NCBI GenBank assembly: GCA_965603725.1
Contig: CBFDEC010000029.1
Span: 1 to 39,214 of the forward strand
DNA: 39,214 nt
Direction: 5' to 3'
Origin: JAGGSN01 sp965603725
GTDB taxonomy: Bacteria; Zixibacteria; MSB-5A5; UBA10806; 4484-95
The notes under the pieces were generated by a model. The model did not search any database and had not been told where the DNA came from. It worked only from the letters and a program-made list of their open reading frames with translations. The translations under genes and the position numbers were made by a program. Positions 1 to 8,293 of this stretch are shown here, in pieces (the stretch's first letter is position 1; every line of letters begins with the position of its first letter).

Positions 1-256
1 CAGATATATCCGGCTTACTTGCGGCAACGCTCGACACCTGCTTTTCAAGGCCATTTAGACGGCTCTCAAGACCGGAAATATCCCGACTGTCTTGGGAACC
101 CTCATTAATCCGCTGTTCAAGATTGTTAATTTCTAACTCGAGCTTGTCAAGCTTTTCCAATATCGATGAAAATCCCTGGGCTCTTGCATCGGATAAACCT
201 ATTATCAGATATATCACGTATGCCGCCACCAAGCACAATGGCTTGAGTTTGTTCAT
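1..256 (-). CDS. Exported coiled-coil protein, N-terminal part only
   Basis: An open frame begins at an ATG read from position 256 and runs off the left edge of the window, so only the first 85 codons are visible. The start is supported by a strong AGGAGG Shine-Dalgarno sequence at about 262-267. The N-terminus is a signal peptide: basic MNKLK, a hydrophobic stretch through VIYLIIGL, and a DARAQ cleavage region. After it comes a heptad-rich hydrophilic segment (ILEKLDKLELEINNLEQRI, then GLESRLNGLEKQ) typical of a coiled coil. Several periplasmic or outer-membrane families start this way, including YbgF-like proteins and some porins, so no function can be assigned from this fragment. Confidence 0.75.
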   Translation of the reverse strand, partial: MNKLKPLCLVAAYVIYLIIGLSDARAQGFSSILEKLDKLELEINNLEQRINEGSQDSRDISGLESRLNGLEKQVSSVAASKPDIS

Positions 257-512
257 AAGTCCTCCTTTCAAAAGTTTTTATTACATTGTTGGCATTCATT
301 ATTTCTTGATAGAATTTAAATTGTAAATCGGTATATTGCCCAGGTTATTCAACTAAAGATACCTATAGGTGTATCGCTGCAACACTATGCAATGAAACAT
401 GTTATGAGAGTTTGATTTACTTGATTGAGTTATATTTCTATTAGTAGTAGGATTTTATACCTATGAATATAATGATAATTAACTATGAGGAAAATCTTAA
501 ACTTTATCTGTA

Positions 513-1151
513 TTACACTTTAGTATTAATGTCTATCAGATTATTTTGAATTGCAATCCTGACAAAACCGGCGGTTGACCTTATTTTTAATTTTTTCTTA
601 ATATTATAACGATGTTGATTTACAGTTTTGGGAGATATGATAAGTTCATCAGAAATTTCATTAGCAGTTTTTCCCAGAGATATTAATCTCAACACTTCAG
701 TTTCTCTCATTGTTAGATTCAATATGGCGGTTGGTGTATTTGTCATTATATAAGAACTTCCAACCCTGTAATTAATGAAACCGTTATAGACCGTTCGAAT
801 GACATTTATTATAACATCTGGCGCGTCTTCTTTGATAACGTATCCTTCAACGCCAATTTCTTTAGCCCTGGAAATATAGTCAGCGTTTTTGTACATGGTA
901 ATTAATACAATTTTAACGTCCGGATGAGAGTCTTTAATTATTTCTGCGGCATCGAGTCCATTTAATCCCGGCATAGAGATGTCCATTAATAAAACATCCA
1001 CATCCTTTGAGTTTACAATTTCGATGGCGTCATTGCCATTGGTGGCTTTGCCGACAACATTTATATCATCCTCAAGGTTAATATAATGTTCTGATCCCAT
1101 TACAATTAATGGGTGATCATCGACCAAAACAACGTTGATATTTTTTTTCAT
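513..1151 (-). CDS. NarL/FixJ-type response regulator
   Basis: A 212-residue DNA-binding response regulator. The receiver domain (about 5-120) has the acidic pair D11/D12, the phospho-acceptor D57 in LLMDISMPGLNG, the switch residue T85 and the conserved K107. A LuxR-type helix-turn-helix follows (about 145-210: LTMRETEVLRLISLGKTANE, then SPKTVNQHRYNIKKKL). It lies 9 bp downstream of a histidine kinase on the same strand and is almost certainly its partner. By family knowledge, phosphorylation of D57 would drive dimerisation and promoter binding. The target genes cannot be read from the sequence. The adjacent coiled-coil gene is also on the minus strand, but is separated by about 260 bp. Confidence 0.93.
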   Translation of the reverse strand: MKKNINVVLVDDHPLIVMGSEHYINLEDDINVVGKATNGNDAIEIVNSKDVDVLLMDISMPGLNGLDAAEIIKDSHPDVKIVLITMYKNADYISRAKEIGVEGYVIKEDAPDVIINVIRTVYNGFINYRVGSSYIMTNTPTAILNLTMRETEVLRLISLGKTANEISDELIISPKTVNQHRYNIKKKLKIRSTAGFVRIAIQNNLIDINTKV

Positions 1152-1160
1152 AGCAAACCC

Positions 1161-3386
1161 CTATGCATCAGGTATTTCAATTTTTAATGATGTGCCGTTT
1201 CCTTCGCTCGTTTGAATTATTACATTTCCATTCAACTCTTCAACTCTGTCCCGAATATTTCTCAACCCGTATTTATTTTCATCGACAGTATTTAAATCAA
1301 ATCCATCACCGTTATCGAAAATTTTCAATTTCAGCTGGTTATCTTTCTTGACAAGAGCTATTGATACTTTTTTTGCATTTGAATGACGTATAACATTTGT
1401 AATTGCCTCTTGAATAATCCGGTACAGCGTCGTTTTAATTACTACATTGGTATCTTCGACTGAACTGGAGACAGTATAATTTATCTTTAGGTTAGAATAC
1501 ATTTTGATTTTTTCAATATAATCATTCAAAGCATATAAGACGCCCGTTTGATTGATATTTGCAGGATAGAGGTTATAGCAGAGTCTTCTTAGTTCGGAAG
1601 CCAGCTTATTATAGGTATCAACTGTCAGATCAAGATAATGAGATGTTTCTTTGTACTTTTTTTGAGATAACAGTTTTTTAATGATATTGGCATAGTATTT
1701 TAGTGATACAATCACCGAACTTGCCTCATCGTGCAATTCGGCGCTAAGTCGTCTTCTTTCATTTTCTTGGCTTTGAACAAGTTCTTCTGATAGGCTGGCT
1801 ATTCTTTTCTTGCTGTTTTCCAATAAAGTCAAGTCTTCTGCCATTCCAATAAAACCCGTGAATAAATGATCCTGATCAAATAAGGGAATTACCCTGAGAT
1901 GTGTTGAAAGAGTATTTCCATTTTTATTTTTTAATTTGATATTTTTATCAAAAAAGCCTTTTTGCAGAGCTTCCGAATATATTTCTTCGGCTCTGTAATT
2001 ATCAATCATTATATCATTCAGAGTTATTTTCTCCAACACTTCGATGGCTTTATATCCGAGCATCTTCTCGGAATATTTATTCCAGACCAGATATTTCCCC
2101 TCTTGATTGGTTACCGCCAGATGTAAGGGCAGATGGTTGATTGTTTCACGATATAGCTTTTCAGATTTTTTCAATTCCAATTCGGTATCCTTTTTTTCGG
2201 TAATATCCATCATCAGATTCACGAATTTCGTTATTTCACCATTCTCGTCGAATATAGGACTTACTTTTATTGAGAAGTGCTTATCAAAACAGCCTATATA
2301 ACACTCAATCGATTCCACCTTTTTCGTTTTCAGCGCCTGAATGATAGGACAGAATTTCCCCGGTTTATCCCCATTATAAACCGTTTTGTAACATTTCTGT
2401 CCTATTGCTTCTTCACGGCTCTTTCCAAGAAGAGTCAGGCCGATATTATTTATATTTATAATATTATAATCTTTGTCGATTATCAGCATGACATCTTCAA
2501 GAGAATTAAATGAATCACACCAACGTCTTTCGGAGGATTTTGCAAATTCCTCAGCCTGTTTGCGTTCCTCAATTTCCTTATTAAGACTTTTATTAATCCC
2601 AGAAAGTTCTCTAGTACGTTCTATGACCCGGTCTTCCAGTTCTTCTTTAGCTTGAAGTAGCGCCTTCTCCGCCTGTTTGCGCTCGGTGATATCCATGCCC
2701 TGGGCGATAGTCGCTATATGGGTTAAACCGTCTTCAGAATAAATATTTGCCGAATTCCATATCACTAGCCGCGTCTGTCCGCTTTTATCAAGTATAGGAA
2801 TTTCAACTGTTTCCCAATATTCCCCATTCAATGTATGAATGATTTTTTTTAGCGAATCATTATAATTAGCCTTGGGAAAAAGCAACTGTAGTTTGTTGCC
2901 AATGACCTTATTTGCTTTAAATCCTGTAAGTCGTTCGAATGCATGGTTGAAACGAGTTATCTTTAAATCCGGGCTCCAAACAATGATAGGTGCATTGGCG
3001 TAATTAAACAGCTTTTCCAGATAAGCGCTTGTCTTTTGCAGCTTTTTTTCTGTTTTAGCAATCCGTTCACTTAAAAAAGCAACCACGCAGGCAATAACTA
3101 TTAGCAGTATTGACCGAAAAAAATCATTGGCAGTTGCTACATCCTCTCTAAGGAAAATATGGCTGAATATAAGTATTGCCGCCAAAAATAATGCAATCAG
3201 CAAACCTTTTCTTTTCCACCAGATGGAGGCCAGGATAATCGGTATGTAAAAAAAGTGGCTGAAAACTGTGCCGATTCCATGGACATTATGAAAATAGTAG
3301 GTGAGAAAGCAGGAGACAGCTAAAAGAAATGCAATAACCATGATCCTGTATTTTATATTTTGTACTAGATATTTCAGCATTAACAT
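1161..3386 (-). CDS. Membrane PAS-domain sensor histidine kinase (HisKA_3/NarX-like)
   Basis: Numbering here counts from an upstream TTG at 3398. ATG codons at 3386 and 3380 are likelier starts, because an AAGGA lies at 3388-3392, about 8 nt before the second. The N-terminus has about four membrane helices (about 15-110). Three PAS-like domains follow (about 125-240, 290-400 and 410-525), the first two ending in DITERK/DITEKK-type linkers, with a coiled coil at 240-285. The dimerisation domain is of HisKA_3 type, with the phospho-accepting H556 in SAELHDEASS. The HATPase domain shows an N-box around N668, the DNGDGF box at 695-700 and a G box around G711 (YGLRNIRDR). The kinase would autophosphorylate H556 and pass phosphate to the NarL-type regulator 9 bp downstream. 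The signal is unknown; multiple PAS domains suggest a redox, ligand or membrane cue. Confidence 0.93.
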   Translation of the reverse strand: MLMLKYLVQNIKYRIMVIAFLLAVSCFLTYYFHNVHGIGTVFSHFFYIPIILASIWWKRKGLLIALFLAAILIFSHIFLREDVATANDFFRSILLIVIACVVAFLSERIAKTEKKLQKTSAYLEKLFNYANAPIIVWSPDLKITRFNHAFERLTGFKANKVIGNKLQLLFPKANYNDSLKKIIHTLNGEYWETVEIPILDKSGQTRLVIWNSANIYSEDGLTHIATIAQGMDITERKQAEKALLQAKEELEDRVIERTRELSGINKSLNKEIEERKQAEEFAKSSERRWCDSFNSLEDVMLIIDKDYNIININNIGLTLLGKSREEAIGQKCYKTVYNGDKPGKFCPIIQALKTKKVESIECYIGCFDKHFSIKVSPIFDENGEITKFVNLMMDITEKKDTELELKKSEKLYRETINHLPLHLAVTNQEGKYLVWNKYSEKMLGYKAIEVLEKITLNDIMIDNYRAEEIYSEALQKGFFDKNIKLKNKNGNTLSTHLRVIPLFDQDHLFTGFIGMAEDLTLLENSKKRIASLSEELVQSQENERRRLSAELHDEASSVIVSLKYYANIIKKLLSQKKYKETSHYLDLTVDTYNKLASELRRLCYNLYPANINQTGVLYALNDYIEKIKMYSNLKINYTVSSSVEDTNVVIKTTLYRIIQEAITNVIRHSNAKKVSIALVKKDNQLKLKIFDNGDGFDLNTVDENKYGLRNIRDRVEELNGNVIIQTSEGNGTSLKIEIPDA

Positions 3387-3760
3387 ATTCCTTAGCAACC
3401 GTTTTGTCAGTTGAAAATTTCTCCGTCCACCCCGTTATTTTCATCCTGGAAATAACTCAATCGATCCCCATTTCATAAAAGTTGACAAGTTAAAAGGTGC
3501 ATGATGGTAAACCGTCATATTTATTGTTTTTTATTGAACAGCCAACATCTGTTTTTCAGTTGTTCCAACACCAATACCCGCGCTATTATTTAATTCGGTT
3601 TGTCTATTCAATAAGTTATATAATTAATCGTCGTTTTTAACGAAATATTAAGTGTAAACAACGGCTGAAAAGTATACCAGGTGGCGGTTGAAAGATGTGC
3701 CGTATCTGAAATCCATCAATCCAAGACTTACAATTAATCCAAGATAAACCCAAGTAAACT
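3387..3760. other. Non-coding, AT-rich interval upstream of the histidine kinase
   Basis: I see no credible gene here. The short frames on both strands lack ribosome binding sites and recognisable protein composition. The interval should contain the promoter of the minus-strand kinase/regulator pair, but I could not pick out convincing -35 and -10 boxes. The left part of the degraded IS200 element starts at its edge. Confidence 0.4.
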
Positions 3761-3761
3761 A

Positions 3762-3805
3762 CTACCGCCTGAAGGCGGTAGCTTTTAGGTTCGGCTGCAA
3801 GCCGA
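3762..3805. repeat. Paired hairpins at the 3' end of an IS200-type element
   Basis: Two adjacent perfect inverted repeats lie directly after the transposase stop codon (minus-strand sense). CTACCGCCT/AGGCGGTAG is at 3762-3781 with a 2-nt loop. TCGGCT/AGCCGA is at 3791-3805 with a 3-nt loop. Subterminal palindromes are the recognition structures of Y1 (HUH) transposases in the IS200/IS605 family. Their position fits the element's right end. They could also act as a transcription terminator. Confidence 0.6.
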
Positions 3806-4009
3806 CTAAAGATCATCGTCAATCTTGAAGTCTCCATCAGGAGGTTCGTTACTTTGTTCTTCGATATACTTCATTATTACTTCATCAGTAACATTACCCG
3901 AACTGGCTACAAAATAGCCACGAGCCCAGATATGACGACCCCAAAACGCACGACTTTCAATTGGAGAGCTGAATAATTTCATCAAGTACCGCGCGACGGA
4001 GCTGAACAA
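3806..4009 (-). pseudogene. IS200/IS605-type Y1 transposase, 3' remnant
   Basis: The last 67 codons match the C-terminal part of IS200-like TnpA proteins, with the diagnostic stretch FWGRHIWARGYF followed by GNVTDEVIMKYIEEQ and an acidic tail (GDFKIDDDL). The HUH motif and the catalytic helix region expected upstream are absent. The in-frame sequence runs into a TGA six codons before the nominal TTG start, and the next gene begins within 150 bp. It is therefore a 5'-truncated, non-functional remnant. The end hairpins follow immediately. Confidence 0.8.
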
Positions 4010-4157
4010 CGGTTCTCGTCCTCATTTCGGGAACACCTCAAACAAGCGGACCAATATTACAGTGATTTGGATTCGGGTATTGCCAATCCTTCAGCATCGA
4101 CTTCAGCAGATTGTTTAGCAGGTTCGTGTCCTCCCGCACGATTGCCTTGTGCATCAC

Positions 4158-6047
4158 CTACTGGTCCAATAGATGCTCTGCCTTCAGCCGACCGATGAAG
4201 TCAGTGGAGACCCAGTAGATGCCCCAGGGTCTGCCCTGTCCCGCACTCACAAAGAACATGTATTTACCATCGAAAGTCACCCGGGGGGAGCCATTCTCGT
4301 GTGACGCATTGATAGAATCCCCGAGACTAATCCTGTTGGTCCAGTTTCCATCTTTCTTTCTGAAGCTGATGTTCAGATCGTCATTTGCGGAAAACAGCAA
4401 ATGGTCCCCATCCGGTGAGATGAAAGGACTCCGCCCGACTAGTGTCGCATTGTTGAACGCCTCTGTTAAGTGAATCGGCGTCTGATATCTGGCATTGAGA
4501 TACTGAGAGCAGTACATGTTATCCGAGAATTCAGAGAAATACAAATTTCCATCCTTATCCACAGAGCATGGCCAGTGCACTCCGATTGTGTTGACTTCCT
4601 CTCCAACCGAGATTGGCTCTGACCAACCTGTATCAGTTCTCTGAATATACCAATATTCCTCTTTGACGTCAGGGTCACCTCCCGGTATCTCCCCCTCTTT
4701 GAAGGGACGGGTCTTTATAAAGTAGAGCCGATTCCCATCCGGGGAAAACGACGGATCACGGTCAATCGCTGCGGATACAGGGTAGGTCCATTTATTGTCT
4801 ACCACTTTCGTGAAAGCCACTCTTCCTTCAGGGGGAATCATTTCTGTCCAGTAAGCTTCAAGTGCGTCAGGTGAAAATGCAATTGACGAGTGCGCTCGAT
4901 CACTTCCCGACACAATACCGGGTAGAAACATCTCCGGCAGATCACCCGGTGGATTTTGCCCCATATACGGCCCCTCCAGAATCGGAAACATTGGCGGGGA
5001 GGTGTCGACACCATTCATCCTGAGTTCGTCAGCTACTTCGCTGAAACCTTTCAATGAGGCCAGATTGAAAGCGGATTCTCCCTTCATATTGCGTGCGTTC
5101 TTGTCCACTCCCAGTTCAATGAGGTACTTTACAACTCCTGTGTGCCCTCCAAGCGCCGCACCATGAATTGCCCTATATCCATCCTTGTCGGCCTGTTCAG
5201 GATCAATTCCGTATTCAATCAATGATTCTACGATTTGGACAGAGCCACTTGCTGATGCAGGAAAGATGAGCCATGGATCACGTTGTATCGTCTCCGCTAC
5301 ATCACACCCCAGTTCTACCACATAGTCGTAAAGCCCTGTCATACCAGTTTCAACCGCCATATGGAAAGCTCGACGTAGAGCATCCTCTTCGATATGAACT
5401 TTGTGTGAGATCAGTAAATCAACATATTCACGGAACTGGTTCCGGGCTCCCCAGAGTAATGCCGTATAACCCCTGATTGCAGCTGCATTGATGTCTGCGC
5501 CGCGATCAATAAGAATTTCTGCCACCTTCAGGTTTTTGCTTTCAACAGTAAGAATCAATGGGGTTCGCTTAATGCCGTCTCTTGCCTCAATATAAGCGCC
5601 ATAATCAAGCAGGAGTTTAACTACATCCGGATGGCCATTTAAACAAGCTTCATGAAGCGGTGTCCACCCTCCAACGAAACCACCATACTGAGTCAGCGAA
5701 GTATCGTTTATTGTCGTAGTTCCATGTTCAATCAATAGTCTCGTAATGCGCAGATTGCCGTTAGCGGCCGCATGATGCAGGGGCGATCTATTTTCTTTAT
5801 CCGTCAAATTGATATCCGCGCGTAGACCAATTAGAGAATCAGCGATCTCACTAAACCCCTGTTTGGTGGCCAGATTCAGTGGCGTTCTTCCATTTTCATC
5901 CTGTGCATTCAACGACTCGGTCATGTTGTCAATCAGAGTTAAGACTAATTGAAGATCACCATTCTCGACTGCCCGATGAATATCACTGGCACAAATGGGA
6001 GATATGGAACTTAGGAACACCACAAGCAAAACCGATAACGGTGGCAA
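4158..6047 (-). CDS. Exported ankyrin-repeat protein with C-terminal PD40/TolB-like propeller
   Basis: This protein of about 629 residues starts with a hydrophobic export signal (LSVLLVVFLSSISPICASD). About ten ankyrin repeats follow (about 22-350), with typical GRTPLNLATKQG, SPLHHAAANGNL and TPLHEACLNGHPDVVKLLL units. The C-terminal 270 residues carry PD40/WD40-like strands (SPDGNRLYFIK, SPDGDHLLFSANDD, FDGKYMFFVSAG), as in TolB-like beta-propellers. Ankyrin repeats mediate protein-protein contacts; here they would act in the periplasm or outside the cell. The start is unusual. The nearest usable codon is a TTG at 6047, which lacks a well-spaced ribosome site. A strong GGAGG lies at about 6068-6072, and the in-frame codons after it (ATC CAT ATC AGG ATT) look like a signal-peptide N-region whose ATG has been lost. 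The product may be poorly expressed. Confidence 0.8.
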   Translation of the reverse strand: MPPLSVLLVVFLSSISPICASDIHRAVENGDLQLVLTLIDNMTESLNAQDENGRTPLNLATKQGFSEIADSLIGLRADINLTDKENRSPLHHAAANGNLRITRLLIEHGTTTINDTSLTQYGGFVGGWTPLHEACLNGHPDVVKLLLDYGAYIEARDGIKRTPLILTVESKNLKVAEILIDRGADINAAAIRGYTALLWGARNQFREYVDLLISHKVHIEEDALRRAFHMAVETGMTGLYDYVVELGCDVAETIQRDPWLIFPASASGSVQIVESLIEYGIDPEQADKDGYRAIHGAALGGHTGVVKYLIELGVDKNARNMKGESAFNLASLKGFSEVADELRMNGVDTSPPMFPILEGPYMGQNPPGDLPEMFLPGIVSGSDRAHSSIAFSPDALEAYWTEMIPPEGRVAFTKVVDNKWTYPVSAAIDRDPSFSPDGNRLYFIKTRPFKEGEIPGGDPDVKEEYWYIQRTDTGWSEPISVGEEVNTIGVHWPCSVDKDGNLYFSEFSDNMYCSQYLNARYQTPIHLTEAFNNATLVGRSPFISPDGDHLLFSANDDLNISFRKKDGNWTNRISLGDSINASHENGSPRVTFDGKYMFFVSAGQGRPWGIYWVSTDFIGRLKAEHLLDQ

Positions 6048-6062
6048 AATCCTGATATGGAT

Positions 6063-6395
6063 GGAAACCTCCGGCTAGAGTCGTCATCACGGCTTCATAA
6101 TATCAAATACGATTGTTTAAGGTACATTGTTTCATAATCTTGATTCTGTTATCACAATTCGTCGGCATATTGATAACTACCGACATATTATACCATATTA
6201 GAAAATCAAAACGAAGGCCTTTTGGCGTCTCCAATTCTCCTGAAGCCGTTTCCGGGCAGATCCTCGCTGTCTGCTCCCATAGAAAACCATGTTTTCAGCA
6301 ACTTGGCCCATCAATTTATACTAACGGGGACTGGTTTCAAGCGGCCGGGAGGTGAAACTATGCAGGAATTTTATGGCATAAGGAGAATGTAGTTA
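6063..6395. other. Interval without a convincing gene
   Basis: An 80-codon plus-strand frame (6113-6355) starts hydrophobically and ends in sequence with no family resemblance and no ribosome site, so I do not call it. The right end holds AAGGAG (6379-6384), the likely ribosome site of the HTH gene. The interval looks like decayed accessory DNA. Confidence 0.35.
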
Positions 6396-6626
6396 ATGAA
6401 TTCACCTGATCCACCAAAAGCATTTCTGACTAAGAAGGAATTAGCGGCGTATCTGAGCTTGAGCATATTTACCATAGATACCCGGGTATCGCAGAAACGC
6501 GAGATTCCATTTGTGAAGATGAGGAGAAAGGTGATGTTTGATATGAAAGATGTTCAGGAATGGATTGACAAAAGTAAAGTCCATCCCCGGGAATTTCGGT
6601 TGAGGAAAAGACGACGGGGCATCTAA
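6396..6626 (+). CDS. Excisionase/MerR-like helix-turn-helix protein
   Basis: A 76-residue protein with the HTH_17 layout: KAFLTKKELAAYLSLSIFTI, where the recognition helix follows the ELAAYL turn, then IPFVKMRRKVMFDMKDVQEWI and a very basic tail (RLRKRRRG). Such proteins accompany tyrosine recombinases and steer excision, or act as small regulators. An AAGGAG lies about 10 nt upstream of the ATG. The remnant of an integrase begins 57 bp downstream on the same strand, which supports an excisionase role in a now-decayed integrative element. The gene itself looks intact. Confidence 0.75.
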   Translation: MNSPDPPKAFLTKKELAAYLSLSIFTIDTRVSQKREIPFVKMRRKVMFDMKDVQEWIDKSKVHPREFRLRKRRRGI

Positions 6627-6683
6627 AATCTTGACTATGACATCAAATTCAGTAAATTAAAGCTTTGAATTGAGAGGAAATTA

Positions 6684-6797
6684 ATGGGCATTTACAAAAG
6701 AGCTGGCATCTGGTACATCGACTACTACTTCGAGGGGCACAGAATGCGTGAAGCAGTAGGGTCAAATAGAAAGATGGCTGAAAATGCATGCCTTTGA
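6684..6797 (+). pseudogene. Tyrosine recombinase (integrase) N-terminal remnant
   Basis: The frame opens with ATG after GAGAGGAAATTA and encodes 37 residues that match the start of phage-type integrases: MGIYKRAGIWYIDYYFEGHR, then MREAVGSNRKMAENA. It ends at a TGA at 6795-6797. None of the core-binding or catalytic R-H-R-Y regions remain. The tRNA-Leu begins 20 bp later. The gene has been cut off by a deletion or recombination next to the tRNA. Confidence 0.75.
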
Positions 6798-6817
6798 TAC
6801 AGAAGAAATTAGAGAGA

Positions 6818-6899
6818 GCGAAAGTGGCGGAACCGGCAGACGCGCTGGACTTAGGATCCAGTCCCGCAAGGGGTGGGGGTTCAAATCCCCCCTTTCGCA
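6818..6899 (+). tRNA. tRNA-Leu (anticodon UAG)
   Basis: An 82-nt class II tRNA. The acceptor stem GCGAAAG (6818-6824) pairs with CTTTCGC (6892-6898), with discriminator A at 6899. The anticodon arm CTGGA-CTTAGGA-TCCAG gives anticodon TAG, which reads CUA and probably CUN. There is a long variable arm (CCCGCAAGGGG) and a T-arm containing GGTTCAAATCC. The CCA end is not encoded. tRNA genes are common integration targets, and an integrase remnant lies directly upstream. Confidence 0.96.
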
Positions 6900-6987
6900 G
6901 TTAAATATAAAAAATAATCTTGCGGAGAGCTTTTGCCTAAGTGTATAAAAAAGATGCATGCTCTTAAGGGACTGATTAAGCCAAAAG

Positions 6988-7007
6988 CACGGACGTGTCT
7001 TGGGACA
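6988..7007. repeat. 20-bp sequence shared, inverted, with 26614-26633
   Basis: CACGGACGTGTCTTGGGACA occurs here and as its exact reverse complement at 26614-26633. It contains two small palindromes (CAC-GGAC-GTG and TGTC-TTGG-GACA). Both copies are intergenic. This one lies between tRNA-Leu and tig. Confidence 0.6.
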
Positions 7008-7030
7008 TGATTGTCTAACAAGGAGGATTG

Positions 7031-8281
7031 TTGAAAGTTACTGTAAAAGCCGAACCTAATTGTAAAAGGATTTTCGAGATTGAAATACCGGTGGAGGATG
7101 TTGAAGCTGAATATAAAAATCAGCTCCATCAGTATCGGTTAAAAGCAAAAATCCCCGGTTTCCGTCCCGGAAAAGCCCCTATAGATATGGTCAAAGGCAG
7201 GTTTCATGATAATATCAAGGCGGATGTGCTTGAAGCATTAGTCCCTATGGCATTCGACGAAGCTATTCAAAAGGAAGAACTATTGCCATTAGGTTTTCCG
7301 GAGCTTTCTGATGTCAAGTATGAGGAAGGTCAGCCGCTTTCGTTCAAAGCCCAGGTCGAGGTCCAACCGGAAATAAATTTACAGAAGTATACCGGACACA
7401 AATTCGAACGAAAAGTAAAAGAGGTCACTGAGGCTAATGTTAATGAAGCATTAAAACATCTTCAATACAGATATGCCGAGTTTACGCCGGTTGAACGGAA
7501 ATGCCATGATGATGACCTCGTTATTGTCGATCTGATAAAAAAATATGACAAACTCGACAAGCTTAAGGAAGACAAACTGGAAAGTGTCGCAATAGATTTG
7601 TCATCAGAGCAGGTCTTAAAAGAATTCAAAGAGAATCTTCGCGGTATGGGTATCGGTGAAATGAAAGAAATCGAGGTTAAATATCCCGATGATTATTTTG
7701 ACAATCGATTGGCAGGTAACGAAATAAAGTATCTGACCATAATTAAAGAGGTCAAAGAAAAAGAATTACCATCACTTGATGATGAATTTGCCAAAAACCA
7801 CGCCCACCTTGAAAATATCGAGGAGCTAAAGAAGACATTGAAGGAAAACCTGGTCCTGAAAGCCAATAATGATGCTGATGATGTTTTAAAAGGCGAAATT
7901 ATTAAAAAGATAGTCGAAAATAACCGGTTCGAGGTTCCCGAATCAATTATTGAAAAATATTTACAATCTGTAACTGAAGATTTCAAGAAACAGTATGACA
8001 ATGTCGATGAATTTCAATTGAGGCAGAGTTATCGCCAGGTTGGCGAGGATATCATTCGGTGGCAGTATATCTATCATAGGATAGCCGATAAGGATAATAT
8101 CAAAGTCAGCGAGGAAGATCGAACCGAATGGGTAAAGAAATTTGCCAGGATTTACAACATGTCTGAAAAAACCGCTCGGGAAACCCTGGGCAAGGCAGGC
8201 AAATTCGAGGAAATTGACGATACATTGCTGGAGAAGAAAGTTCTTGATTTTATTAAAGAAAACTCAAAAATTACTGCATAG
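7031..8281 (+). CDS. tig: Trigger factor, ribosome-associated chaperone
   Basis: About 416 residues, slightly shorter than the E. coli protein (432). The N-terminal ribosome-binding domain has the signature GFRPGKAP at about 45-52. The middle domain occupies the FKBP position (about 150-240) but is shortened and lacks the usual glycine-rich and aromatic active-site residues, so prolyl isomerase activity is doubtful. The C-terminal part is the helical chaperone arm region. The protein binds nascent chains at the ribosome exit. AGGAGG lies at 7021-7026. Two TTG codons follow at 7028 and 7031, and the second gives the conserved MKVTV start with better spacing. clpP and clpX follow on the same strand, an arrangement found in many bacteria. 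Confidence 0.93.
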   Translation: MKVTVKAEPNCKRIFEIEIPVEDVEAEYKNQLHQYRLKAKIPGFRPGKAPIDMVKGRFHDNIKADVLEALVPMAFDEAIQKEELLPLGFPELSDVKYEEGQPLSFKAQVEVQPEINLQKYTGHKFERKVKEVTEANVNEALKHLQYRYAEFTPVERKCHDDDLVIVDLIKKYDKLDKLKEDKLESVAIDLSSEQVLKEFKENLRGMGIGEMKEIEVKYPDDYFDNRLAGNEIKYLTIIKEVKEKELPSLDDEFAKNHAHLENIEELKKTLKENLVLKANNDADDVLKGEIIKKIVENNRFEVPESIIEKYLQSVTEDFKKQYDNVDEFQLRQSYRQVGEDIIRWQYIYHRIADKDNIKVSEEDRTEWVKKFARIYNMSEKTARETLGKAGKFEEIDDTLLEKKVLDFIKENSKITA

Positions 8282-8293
8282 CAAGGAGATGAT

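Noticed and set aside
3637..3837. A 66-codon minus-strand frame
   Set aside because: It is made largely of the IS200 end hairpins and AT-rich spacer.
4038..4154. A 38-codon minus-strand ORF just after the ankyrin gene
   Set aside because: No ribosome site or recognisable family; the opposite strand is equally open, so coding cannot be claimed.
6113..6355. An 80-codon plus-strand frame with a hydrophobic start
   Set aside because: No ribosome site, no family resemblance in the second half, and it lies in decayed DNA.
6762..6959. A 65-codon minus-strand frame across the tRNA-Leu
   Set aside because: It is the antisense reading of the tRNA, a classic false gene.
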